NCBI GenBank assembly: GCA_938037185.1
Contig: CALHQK010000071.1
Coordinates: forward strand, 1 to 13,525
Source: an uncultured Riemerella sp.
Lineage (GTDB): Bacteria > Bacteroidota > Bacteroidia > Flavobacteriales > Weeksellaceae
Reading direction: 5' to 3'
DNA: 13,525 nt
Under the pieces are notes generated by a model. That model was given only the letters and a program-made list of their open reading frames with translations. It had not been told where the DNA came from and searched no databases. A program made the position numbers and the translations under genes. Numbering within the stretch: the stretch's first letter is position 1; the number at the start of each line of letters is the position of its first letter. Positions 7,071-13,525 of this stretch are shown here, piece by piece.

Positions 7071-8093
7071 TTAAAAAAGTTCACCTAAATTTTTTGGCTG
7101 GGATATGCCCAGATGTCGGTAGGCTTTTTCGGTAACTTCCCTTCCTCTCGGTGTTCGGATGATGAAGCCTTCCTGAATGAGGTAGGGTTCATATACCTCT
7201 TCCAAGGTTTCGGCATTTTCTCCGATAGAAGTTGCCAGCGCGGATATTCCCACGGGTTTTCCTTTGAAATTTTCTATCATTACTCGCATGATTTTATTGT
7301 CCATATCATCAAGTCCATATTCATCGACATTGAGCGAGTTTAGTGCAAATTTAGCGATGTTAAGGACAATCTCTCCATTGCCTTTTATCTCCGCAAAATC
7401 TCTCACTCGGCGGAGCAGAGCATTGGCTATTCTTGGTGTTCCTCGGCTTCTTCGCGCGATTTCAAGGGCGGCATCTTCATAAATGGGAACACCCAAAACC
7501 CTCGCACTTCGTTCGATAATCACTCCCAAAAGCTCTACATTATAGTATTCCAATCGGCTCTGAATCCCGAATCTCGCCAGCATAGGTTTGGTAAGCATTC
7601 CACTTCGGGTCGTCGCTCCGATTAGGGTAAATGGATTTAGCCCAATCTGAACAGAACGAGCATTAGGGCCTGTTTCGAGCATAATGTCGATTTTAAAATC
7701 TTCCATCGCAGAATATAGATATTCCTCTACAATAGGCGATAGACGATGGATTTCATCGATGAAAAGAACATCATTTTCCTCTAAATTGGTCAGGATTCCT
7801 GCCAGACTGCCAGGTTTGTCCAGCACAGGACCAGAGGTCACTTTGCAGTTTACGCCCAGTTCATTGGCAATGATATGCGAAAGTGTGGTCTTCCCAAGCC
7901 CAGGAGGCCCGTGCAGAAGCGTGTGGTCTAATGCTGTTCCTCTGTTTTTGGCGGCGGCAACGAACACTTCTAGGTTGTCTAGTGTTTTTCTCTGTCCTGC
8001 AAAATCTTTGAAGCTCTGCGGACGGATTTTTTCCTCTTGTGAAAGTTCTTCGGAGGAGAAATTCTCTTTATCTGGATGCAAAAAATCAGGCAT
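7071..8093 (-). CDS. ruvB: Holliday junction branch migration ATPase RuvB
   Basis: Hexameric AAA+ motor that, with RuvA, drives branch migration of Holliday junctions in recombination and repair. At 340 aa it is full length. Visible motifs: Walker A GPPGLGKTT (62-70), Walker B FIDEIH (111-116), sensor 1 GATTRSG (159-165), the arginine finger R174 in ARFG, sensor 2 RGTPRIANALLRR (217-229), and the C-terminal winged-helix DNA-binding domain (about 255-335) with RTPRGREVTEKAYRHLG. The start at ATG 8093 gives the usual acidic N-terminal lead before RPQSFKDFAGQ. A -7 promoter box lies 20 bases upstream. ruvA and ruvC are not in the window, as is common outside Proteobacteria. Nothing looks degraded. 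Confidence 0.98.
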   Translation of the reverse strand: MPDFLHPDKENFSSEELSQEEKIRPQSFKDFAGQRKTLDNLEVFVAAAKNRGTALDHTLLHGPPGLGKTTLSHIIANELGVNCKVTSGPVLDKPGSLAGILTNLEENDVLFIDEIHRLSPIVEEYLYSAMEDFKIDIMLETGPNARSVQIGLNPFTLIGATTRSGMLTKPMLARFGIQSRLEYYNVELLGVIIERSARVLGVPIYEDAALEIARRSRGTPRIANALLRRVRDFAEIKGNGEIVLNIAKFALNSLNVDEYGLDDMDNKIMRVMIENFKGKPVGISALATSIGENAETLEEVYEPYLIQEGFIIRTPRGREVTEKAYRHLGISQPKNLGELF

Positions 8094-8112
8094 TTCTAAT
8101 CTATTTGAGAAC

Positions 8113-8120
8113 CAAAGATA
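8113..8120 (-). promoter_or_regulatory. Putative -7 promoter box of ruvB
   Basis: On the minus strand the sequence reads TATCTTTG, a perfect TAnnTTTG box, with its inner end 20 bases before the ruvB ATG. Transcription would begin about 13 bases before the start codon. The -33 element is weak (T-rich rather than TTTG). Confidence 0.6.
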
Positions 8121-8222
8121 AAGATTTTCTGATAAACCGATAAAAAACCTCCGTATTTCTCGTTTTGTTTAATTTTAAACAATGATAAAATTTTAGCCCA
8201 AAAAGTACTTATTAATCTTTTG

Positions 8223-8230
8223 TAAATTTG
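8223..8230 (+). promoter_or_regulatory. Possible distal -7 promoter box upstream of the FadL gene
   Basis: TAAATTTG fits the TAnnTTTG consensus but lies about 124 bases before the FadL ATG, in very AT-rich sequence where such matches arise by chance. It could be a second, longer-leader promoter in the 260-base divergent region shared with ruvB. Confidence 0.3.
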
Positions 8231-8316
8231 TAATTTATTGGTTAAAATAAAAATTAAACATGTAAAATAATTTTAAATATGTTTAATTTTTTTATTCAAA
8301 AATTTAAAATAAACTC

Positions 8317-8324
8317 TATATTTG
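8317..8324 (+). promoter_or_regulatory. Putative -7 promoter box of the FadL-SGNH operon
   Basis: TATATTTG is a perfect TAnnTTTG box ending 29 bases before the ATG at 8354, giving a leader of about 23 bases. Its position argues that the upstream in-frame ATG at 8279 is not the start, since the promoter would lie inside the coding frame. Confidence 0.6.
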
Positions 8325-8353
8325 CGCATCAAAATTTAGAATTAAATCAAAAA

Positions 8354-9592
8354 ATGAAAAAACTTTTAATACCCATTGCTCTATTTGCAGGAGCGACGGT
8401 CTATGCAGGCGGATTTAGAGTGTCTCTTCAAGGGGTAAAACAATTGGCGATGGCACACACCAGCGCCCATGCACAAGATGCGAGTGTAGCGTTTTTTAAT
8501 CCAGCGGGGATTTCCTTTATTCCGAGCAAACTGAGTATTGCTGCGGGCGGATTCGGAGTTGGTACTAAAATTTCTTATCAAAATCCAAGCACTTTATATT
8601 CGGCGAGTACGAATAGTCCGCTGGGAACGCCAATCTATGCGGCAGTGTCTTATAAAATAACCAAAGATGTTGCGGTGGGCTTCAGTTTTACAACGCCGTT
8701 CGGAAGTACCATTGATTGGGGAGAAGACTGGGCAGGAGAAGAAATTGTACAAAAAATGTCTTTGAAGAGCTATTTCTTCCAGCCGATAGTTTCGTTTAAA
8801 CTGGCTGACTGGGTGTCTCTCGGAGGGAGCTATATCTACGCAAGAGGCTCTGTAGACTGGGATAAAACCATCAATCAGGTTGGAGGAACATTAAATTTAA
8901 ATGACAAAAAAGCAACAGGACAAGGTTTTTCCTTTGGTTTTTATTTTCAGCCTAATGATAAGCTGGATGTAAGTGTTGCTTATCGTTCTCCAGTTGATAT
9001 GAAGGCTAAAAATGGAGTGGCAACATTCAATGTTTCGCCTGCGTTGTATACTAATTTGGGGCTTTCGGCGACGAGTGGAGGAAAGGATAAATTCTCTGCA
9101 ACCCTTCCGCTGGTAGAAGAATACACGGTAGGGGCGACTTACAAGCTTACTCCAAAATGGCAGGTTTCGGCGGATTTCAACTATCATGGCTGGGATACTT
9201 ACAATAGGCTTGTGATTGATTTTGAAAATGCAAAGGCTGGAAACCAAGCGGATAGAACGATTTCTGTTGTTCCGAAAAACTTTAAAAATAGTATTTCACT
9301 AAGATTTGGAACACAATACATGGTAACAGACAGAATAGCGGCAAGATTGGGTTATTATTTTGATGAGTCACCCTATAGAGATAAGGATTTTATCCCAGAA
9401 ACGCCATCTTTTGACAATAATGTAATTACAGGAGGTCTTGGGTTTAAATTTAATAAATTCAATGTAGATGTTTCTGGCGCTTATGCTTTGATGAGAAGCA
9501 GAGCTGTTAAGAATGATTACCTCGGCTTCTATGGACAGGCAAAAGGAAAAGCCTTTTATTTCGGACTTGGATTATCTTATAACCCTTTTTAA
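8354..9592 (+). CDS. OmpP1/FadL-family outer-membrane transport protein
   Basis: A 412-aa outer-membrane beta-barrel of the FadL/TodX family, which lets long-chain fatty acids or other hydrophobic compounds cross the outer membrane. Residues 1-18 are a Sec signal peptide (MKKLLIPIALFAGATVYA). The mature N-terminus starts GGFRVSLQGVKQLAMAHTSA and leads to DASVAFFNPAG (42-52), the hallmark NPAG segment of the plug domain. Alternating amphipathic strands follow, and the chain ends in LGLSYNPF, with the terminal Phe used for barrel assembly. An in-frame ATG at 8279 would add 25 residues ahead of the signal peptide and overlap the promoter box, so I chose 8354. The SGNH lipoprotein gene begins 9 bases after the stop. 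The true ligand is unknown; fatty acid transport is the family default. Confidence 0.93.
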   Translation: MKKLLIPIALFAGATVYAGGFRVSLQGVKQLAMAHTSAHAQDASVAFFNPAGISFIPSKLSIAAGGFGVGTKISYQNPSTLYSASTNSPLGTPIYAAVSYKITKDVAVGFSFTTPFGSTIDWGEDWAGEEIVQKMSLKSYFFQPIVSFKLADWVSLGGSYIYARGSVDWDKTINQVGGTLNLNDKKATGQGFSFGFYFQPNDKLDVSVAYRSPVDMKAKNGVATFNVSPALYTNLGLSATSGGKDKFSATLPLVEEYTVGATYKLTPKWQVSADFNYHGWDTYNRLVIDFENAKAGNQADRTISVVPKNFKNSISLRFGTQYMVTDRIAARLGYYFDESPYRDKDFIPETPSFDNNVITGGLGFKFNKFNVDVSGAYALMRSRAVKNDYLGFYGQAKGKAFYFGLGLSYNPF

Positions 9593-9601
9593 TTTGAAAT
9601 C

Positions 9602-11110
9602 ATGAAAAAAATAATTATATCATCATTAGCAGTTGTTTCTCTTTTGTCTGTCACAAGTTGTAAGACAGATTTTGAGACAGATATGTCTAAAATACAAGTA
9701 ACTAGCGGAGAAGCAGATTTTAGTAAATATGTGGCTCTTGGGAACTCTTTGACTTCTGGGTATAGAGACGGAGCATTATACGCTGATGGACAGCGGGAAT
9801 CTTACCCTGCAATGATTGCTGGACAAATGCAGAGAGCGGGAGGAGGAACTTTTACTCAGCCTTTGGTACCAGATAACATCGGTGGTTTTACCAATGTGCC
9901 AGGTTTTAGAGGAAAATTAACTCTTCAAGTAGTAAATGGAGCACTGTCACCAGTTTATTCTACGGCCGTTAGTGCATTAGACAGATTAACAGGAATATAC
10001 AATAATATGGGAGTGCCTGGTGCTAAGTCTTACCACTTGGTTGCCAATGGTTATGGTAATGCTGCAGGATTGCCTTCTGGAACAGCAAATCCGTATTTTG
10101 TAAGATTTGCATCATCTTCTACTACGAGTGTTTTGGAGGATGCTAAGGCTCAGAATCCTACATTTTTCTCTCTTTGGATAGGGAATAATGATGTGCTTTC
10201 TTATGCGACTTCAGGAGGGGTAGGAACGAACCAAACAGGAAATACCAATCCAAGAACATATTCTTCTAATGATATTACCGACCCTAATGTTTTAGCAGGG
10301 TCTATCAGAACTGTTTTGGAGGGGATGATATCAGTGGGCGCAACTAAAGGAGTGATAGCAAACATCCCGAATGTGACTTCTATTCCTTTCTTTACAACGA
10401 TTCCGTATAATGCTGTTCCATTGAATGAAGCTTATGCTGCTACTTTGAATGCTCAGTTGGTAGGAAGATTAAAACCTATTTTGACTGCTTTGGGGCAAGG
10501 AGATAGATTGAAAACTTTGGTAGTTGGGCAAAACCCATTATTGATAAAAGATGAAACTTTGACTAATTTATCAGCTCAAATCACATCAGTTTTGACAAGT
10601 AACGGAGTTCCTGCTGCTTTGGCTTCTTTTATTGGGGCTACTTATGGACAGGCTCGCCACGCTACAAGTGAAGATTTGATATTATTGTCTACAAAATCTG
10701 TTATCAATACAGATGTAACCGGTGTTCCAGCGCCATTTAATAAGCAGGGAATTACTTATCCTTTGGAAGATAAATATGTACTGACAAAATCAGAAGTATC
10801 AGAAATTCAAAGAGCTACAGATGCTTACAATACACATATAAAAGCTTTAGCAGAGGTCTATGGATTGGCTTTTGTAGATGCTAATGCTAAAATGATAGAA
10901 CTGGGTAAAAACTCTGGAATTCAGTATAATGGAGTAACTTATTCCACTGCATTCGTTACAGGAGGGTCGTTTTCATTGGATGGCGTACACCTTACGGGAA
11001 GAGGGTATGCGGTAATCGCGAATGAATTTATCAAAGCTATCAATGCTAAATATAAATCTACACTACCACAGGTAAATCCTAATAACTATTCAGGGATAAA
11101 ATTCCCTTAA
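9602..11110 (+). CDS. SGNH/GDSL-family hydrolase, lipoprotein
   Basis: A 502-aa predicted lipoprotein esterase or lipase. The signal peptide ends in a lipobox at C20 (SVTSC), and the following KTDFETD is acidic, in line with Bacteroidota signals for export to the cell surface (inference). SGNH blocks are present: block I ALGNSLT (45-51) with nucleophile S49, the Gly of block II near G137, block III GNND (194-197) with the oxyanion Asn, and block V DGVH (460-463) with the catalytic Asp and His. Block I has GNS in place of the classical GDS. The protein is about twice the minimal SGNH size; the extra length lies in a Gly/Thr/Asn-rich insert (about 145-230) and a middle stretch (about 290-400). 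It follows the FadL gene by 9 bases and ends at a terminator, so the two form an operon. Substrate is unknown. Confidence 0.88.
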   Translation: MKKIIISSLAVVSLLSVTSCKTDFETDMSKIQVTSGEADFSKYVALGNSLTSGYRDGALYADGQRESYPAMIAGQMQRAGGGTFTQPLVPDNIGGFTNVPGFRGKLTLQVVNGALSPVYSTAVSALDRLTGIYNNMGVPGAKSYHLVANGYGNAAGLPSGTANPYFVRFASSSTTSVLEDAKAQNPTFFSLWIGNNDVLSYATSGGVGTNQTGNTNPRTYSSNDITDPNVLAGSIRTVLEGMISVGATKGVIANIPNVTSIPFFTTIPYNAVPLNEAYAATLNAQLVGRLKPILTALGQGDRLKTLVVGQNPLLIKDETLTNLSAQITSVLTSNGVPAALASFIGATYGQARHATSEDLILLSTKSVINTDVTGVPAPFNKQGITYPLEDKYVLTKSEVSEIQRATDAYNTHIKALAEVYGLAFVDANAKMIELGKNSGIQYNGVTYSTAFVTGGSFSLDGVHLTGRGYAVIANEFIKAINAKYKSTLPQVNPNNYSGIKFP

Positions 11111-11115
11111 AATTT

Positions 11116-11150
11116 AAAGCCACTTGTTTTTTCAAGTGGTTTTATTTTTT
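11116..11150 (+). terminator. Intrinsic terminator of the FadL-SGNH operon
   Basis: An 11-bp stem (left 11116-11126, right 11133-11143) with one G-T wobble and a six-T loop, continuing into a T run up to 11150. It begins five bases after the SGNH stop. Its T run leads directly into the -7 box of prs. Confidence 0.88.
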
Positions 11151-11157
11151 AAATTTG
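11150..11157 (+). promoter_or_regulatory. Putative -7 promoter box of prs-rplY
   Basis: TAAATTTG matches TAnnTTTG and ends 24 bases before the ATG at 11182, giving a leader of about 18 bases. It abuts the upstream terminator, whose loop and T run would occupy the -33 region. It also argues against the in-frame TTG at 11155 as the start codon. Confidence 0.6.
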
Positions 11158-11181
11158 CAAACTCAAAAAAACTATATAAAA

Positions 11182-12123
11182 ATGTCATCTCATCAGGCGA
11201 GCTATTTATTTAGCACAAGAACCAGCAAAGATTTAGCAGAAAAAATTGCTTTTCATTATGGGCAGGAATTAGGAAAAATTAATTTTCAAGAATTTAGCGA
11301 TGGAGAATTTGAACCTGTTTTAGACCAATCTGTAAGGGGAGGAAGGGTCTTTTTAATTGGTTCTACATTTCCGCCAGCGGACAATCTTTTAGAGCTTCTT
11401 CTTATGATAGATGCGGCTAAAAGAGCTTCAGCGAAGAATATTACGGTGGTTCTTCCGTATTTTGGACTTGCAAGGCAGGACAGAAAAGACAAACCAAGAG
11501 CTCCGATAGGTGCAAAATTAGTTGCAAATCTTCTGACAACAGCGGGAGCAACGAGAGTGATGACCATGGACCTCCATGCAGACCAGATTCAGGGTTTTTT
11601 TGAAATTCCAGTAGACCATCTTTATGCATCTGCTATTTTTGTAGAGTATATTAACTCTTTGAATTTGGATAATTTGACCATAGCCTCGCCTGATATGGGA
11701 GGAGCGAAAAGAGCAAAAAACTATGCTAATCATTTAGGTGCGGATATCGCAATCTGCTACAAAGAAAGAAAAAAAGCAAATGAAATTGCAGAGATGACAC
11801 TCATCGGAAATGTAGAAAACAAGAATGTAATTCTTATAGATGACATCGTAGATACGGCAGGAACTCTATGCAAAGCCGCAGATATTATTATGGAAAAAGG
11901 AGCAAAAAGTGTAAGGGCTATTGCTACTCACGGAGTGCTTTCTGGGAAGGCTTATGAGAATATAGAGAAGTCTAAATTGCAGGAAATTATCATCACAGAT
12001 TCAATTCCTCTCAAAAATAATTTGTCATCTAAAATAAAAGTGCTATCTTGCGCCCCGTTATTTGCTGATGTGATGAATCTTGTTCATAACAAGAAATCCA
12101 TCAATGACAAGTTTATATTTTAA
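11182..12123 (+). CDS. prs: Ribose-phosphate pyrophosphokinase (PRPP synthetase)
   Basis: Makes 5-phosphoribosyl-1-pyrophosphate from ribose-5-phosphate and ATP, the entry point to purine, pyrimidine, NAD, histidine and tryptophan synthesis; cytoplasmic. From ATG 11182 the protein has 313 aa, the class I length. Key motifs: FSDGE (38-42), the ATP-binding RQDRKDKPR (98-106), DLHADQIQGFF (130-140) with the catalytic-loop region after it, and the PRPP/ribose-phosphate loop IDDIVDTAGT (219-228). An in-frame TTG at 11155 would add nine residues but falls in the promoter box and is rejected. rplY follows 21 bases downstream, an arrangement seen in many bacteria. No abnormal residue was noticed. Confidence 0.97.
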   Translation: MSSHQASYLFSTRTSKDLAEKIAFHYGQELGKINFQEFSDGEFEPVLDQSVRGGRVFLIGSTFPPADNLLELLLMIDAAKRASAKNITVVLPYFGLARQDRKDKPRAPIGAKLVANLLTTAGATRVMTMDLHADQIQGFFEIPVDHLYASAIFVEYINSLNLDNLTIASPDMGGAKRAKNYANHLGADIAICYKERKKANEIAEMTLIGNVENKNVILIDDIVDTAGTLCKAADIIMEKGAKSVRAIATHGVLSGKAYENIEKSKLQEIIITDSIPLKNNLSSKIKVLSCAPLFADVMNLVHNKKSINDKFIF

Positions 12124-12144
12124 AATAATTAAATTTTTTATAAA

Positions 12145-12738
12145 ATGAAATCTATTACAATTCAAGGACAGAAAAGAGAAAGCGTGGGTAAAAAATCTAC
12201 AAAAGCTCTACGCGATGCTGAATTAGTTCCTTGTGTTGTTTATGGAGGTAAAGAACCATTGCATTTCTCTACAGAAGAGAAATCTTTCAAAAACTTGGTT
12301 TACACTCCTGAGGCACACACGGTATCTATTGAGGTAGGTGGACAGACTATTCCAGCAGTATTACAAGACATTCAGTTTCACCCAATTACAGATAGAATCC
12401 TGCATGTGGATTTCTACCAATTGAGTGCTGACAAGCCAGTAGTAATGGAAGTTCCTGTGAAAATTACAGGTCGTGCTAAAGGTGTTGTAGCGGGTGGTGT
12501 TCTTAGACAATCATTCAGAAAACTGAAATTAAAAGCAGTTCCTGCTAATTTACCAGATGAAATCGTGGTAGATGTGACTCCACTTAAAATTGGTAACAAA
12601 ATTTATGTGGGAGACATCAAAAATGATGCGTACACATTCTTACATCCAGACAATGCTGTAATCGCAGCTGTGAAGATGTCTAGAAATGCGATGAAAAACG
12701 CAGGTGCTGCAGGAGCAGACGATGAAGATGAAGAATAA
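12145..12738 (+). CDS. rplY: 50S ribosomal protein L25, long form (CTC/TL5 type)
   Basis: Ribosomal protein that binds 5S rRNA in the large subunit's central protuberance. The 197-aa product is the two-domain long form: an N-terminal L25 domain (about 1-92), with the start KSITIQGQKRESVGKKSTKA and the diagnostic HPITDRILHVDFYQL (79-93), then the C-terminal TL5 domain (about 95-182), which the short E. coli protein lacks. It ends in an Ala/Gly stretch and a very acidic tail, ADDEDEE. It is co-transcribed with prs (21-base gap) and followed by a strong terminator 23 bases after its stop. The peptidyl-tRNA hydrolase gene (pth), often next in this cluster, is not here. The long form is also called Ctc, a general stress protein in Bacillus. 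Confidence 0.96.
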   Translation: MKSITIQGQKRESVGKKSTKALRDAELVPCVVYGGKEPLHFSTEEKSFKNLVYTPEAHTVSIEVGGQTIPAVLQDIQFHPITDRILHVDFYQLSADKPVVMEVPVKITGRAKGVVAGGVLRQSFRKLKLKAVPANLPDEIVVDVTPLKIGNKIYVGDIKNDAYTFLHPDNAVIAAVKMSRNAMKNAGAAGADDEDEE

Positions 12739-12761
12739 AATAATCTTTTCATAAGTTTAAA

Positions 12762-12800
12762 ACAAAAGGCTGTCAATTTTTGATGGTCTTTTGTCTTTAT
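12762..12800 (+). terminator. Intrinsic terminator of prs-rplY
   Basis: A 15-bp stem (left 12762-12776, right 12780-12794) with three G-T wobbles, all other pairs matched, and a three-T loop, followed by CTTTATT. The outer arms ACAAAAG/CTTTTGT are perfect. Nothing else is evident between it and the next promoter. Confidence 0.85.
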
Positions 12801-12835
12801 TAACATAAATCAATTTTCAATAAAATTAAAACCTA

Positions 12836-12843
12836 TACTTTTG
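12836..12843 (+). promoter_or_regulatory. Putative -7 promoter box of the FMN reductase gene
   Basis: TACTTTTG matches TAnnTTTG and ends 25 bases before the ATG at 12869, giving a leader of about 19 bases. A T run at 12814-12817 is 18 bases upstream and may be a degenerate -33 element. Confidence 0.58.
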
Positions 12844-12868
12844 CTTCATAAATTTTAAAATTAAAAAT

Positions 12869-13411
12869 ATGAAAATATTAGCATTTGCAGCGAGTAATCA
12901 TTCCAACTCTATCAATAAACAGTTGGTTTCTTATATTTCAAGTAAATTTGAAGGGCATGATGTAGAACTTCTTGACATTAACGACTACGAAATGCCTATT
13001 TACAGCATAGACAGAGAGGTGAGCGGTGGCATCCCTAAACTAGCAGAAGATTTTGCGACGAAGATAGATGGAGCGGATTTGCTTATTATTTCCTTGGCGG
13101 AATATAACGGCTCTTATTCTACAGCTTTCAAAAATATTTTTGACTGGATATCACGAATTCCAAACAGAAATGCTTTTGGTGATAAAAAAGTTTTCCTCAC
13201 TGCTACAGCTCCAGGTCCTAGAGGAGGTCTTACAATCTTGGAAACCGCGAAAGCAAGATTCCCATACAATGGAGGAAATGTGATAGAGGATTTTTCTCTT
13301 CCGAATTTTTCTGAAAATTTTGATTTAGAAAAAGGAATAATCGATGAAGAAAAGAAAAAGGAACTGGAATCTAAAATTCTGAAAATAAAGAAAGAATATC
13401 TAAATGAATAA
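12869..13411 (+). CDS. NADPH-dependent FMN reductase-family flavoprotein
   Basis: A 180-aa cytoplasmic flavodoxin-like protein of the NADPH-dependent FMN reductase family (ArsH/YieF/SsuE relatives), which reduce FMN, quinones, azo compounds or metals with NAD(P)H. The FMN-phosphate loop is at residues 9-17 (SNHSNSINK) after the first strand KILAFAA. The central motif AEYNGSYSTAFKNIFDW (77-93) matches the conserved 'PEYN-S-P-LKN-DW' pattern, with Ala in place of the usual Pro and Ser-Thr-Ala-Phe in place of the Pro-Leu segment. APGPRGG (114-120) is the loop near the flavin ring. The C-terminal 30 residues are a Lys/Glu-rich helix. It appears to be a single-gene unit with its own promoter box and terminator, and is not linked in function to rplY. 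Physiological substrate is unknown. Confidence 0.88.
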   Translation: MKILAFAASNHSNSINKQLVSYISSKFEGHDVELLDINDYEMPIYSIDREVSGGIPKLAEDFATKIDGADLLIISLAEYNGSYSTAFKNIFDWISRIPNRNAFGDKKVFLTATAPGPRGGLTILETAKARFPYNGGNVIEDFSLPNFSENFDLEKGIIDEEKKKELESKILKIKKEYLNE

Positions 13412-13417
13412 AAGCAG

Positions 13418-13441
13418 AAGCCGTATTTATACGACTTTTTT
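13418..13441 (+). terminator. Intrinsic terminator of the FMN reductase gene
   Basis: An 8-bp stem (left 13418-13425, right 13430-13437) with one C-A mismatch and a TTTA loop, running into T 13436-13441. It starts six bases after the stop codon. Confidence 0.7.
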
Positions 13442-13505
13442 ACTAGGCAGAAAATTAAAAAATCATTAAATTTTTTTAGAATTTTATTTTTTGTCTATAA
13501 ATCAC

Positions 13506-13513
13506 TATCTTTG
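13506..13513 (+). promoter_or_regulatory. Promoter-like -7 box for a gene beyond the right edge
   Basis: TATCTTTG is a perfect TAnnTTTG match 12 bases from the window end. It lies in an AT-rich 84-base tail (13442-13525) with no other feature. By analogy with the other boxes here, a plus-strand gene should start about 25-45 bases further on, outside the window. Confidence 0.4.
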
Positions 13514-13525
13514 TCTATTCAATTA

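Noticed and set aside
8279..8353. 25-residue N-terminal extension of the FadL protein from ATG 8279
   Set aside because: It would put AT-rich, non-conserved sequence before a clear signal peptide and would include the TATATTTG promoter box.
11155..11181. TTG start adding nine residues to Prs
   Set aside because: The codon falls in the promoter box, and the ATG at 11182 gives the normal class I length and N-terminus.

Overview
The window looks like a chromosomal segment of a flavobacterium (phylum Bacteroidota), most likely in the Chryseobacterium/Riemerella group (Weeksellaceae). The evidence is an AT-rich genome, A-rich leaders with no clear Shine-Dalgarno sequences, repeated TAnnTTTG boxes (the Bacteroidota -7 promoter element) just upstream of several genes, a lipoprotein with a Bacteroidota-type acidic sequence after its cysteine, and characteristic families such as an OmpP1/FadL porin paired with an SGNH lipoprotein. 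The genus is inferred and was not tested. No tRNA, rRNA, insertion sequence, phage gene or CRISPR array was seen.

Layout. (1) Positions 1-3935, plus strand: the 3' part of a periplasmic adaptor (membrane fusion protein) and a complete RND efflux permease, closed by a strong intrinsic terminator. (2) Positions 3936-4394: a 459-base region without a confident gene. It holds a striking A/T-rich tandem repeat (six 40/41-bp units arranged as three 81-bp pairs) and an orphan 41-codon reading frame that may be a gene remnant. The 78 bases between the terminator and the repeat show nothing recognisable. (3) Positions 4395-8093, minus strand, read right to left: ruvB, a secreted protein with an NADase-type glycan-binding-like domain, a metallo-beta-lactamase-fold hydrolase, coaE, and a hotdog acyl-CoA thioesterase. 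Gaps are 9-14 bases, except for 70 bases before the hydrolase, where an internal promoter-like box lies. (4) Positions 8094-8353: a divergent promoter region between ruvB and the FadL gene. (5) Positions 8354-11110, plus strand: an OmpP1/FadL outer-membrane channel and an SGNH-hydrolase lipoprotein, probably co-transcribed and ending at a terminator. (6) Positions 11150-12800, plus strand: prs and long-form rplY (L25/CTC), with their own promoter and terminator. (7) Positions 12836-13441: a single-gene unit for an NADPH-dependent FMN reductase-family protein, with promoter and terminator. A further promoter-like box at the right edge probably serves a gene beyond the window.

How the genes relate. 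Most are housekeeping: DNA branch migration (RuvB), coenzyme A synthesis (CoaE), PRPP synthesis (Prs) and the ribosome (L25). The accessory content is the efflux pump, the FadL/SGNH pair (possibly surface hydrolysis of an acyl ester followed by uptake), and the secreted protein downstream of ruvB. I did not find a convincing new defence or mobile system. The least explained parts are the 81-bp repeat block with its adjacent ORF remnant and the secreted protein of unknown role.
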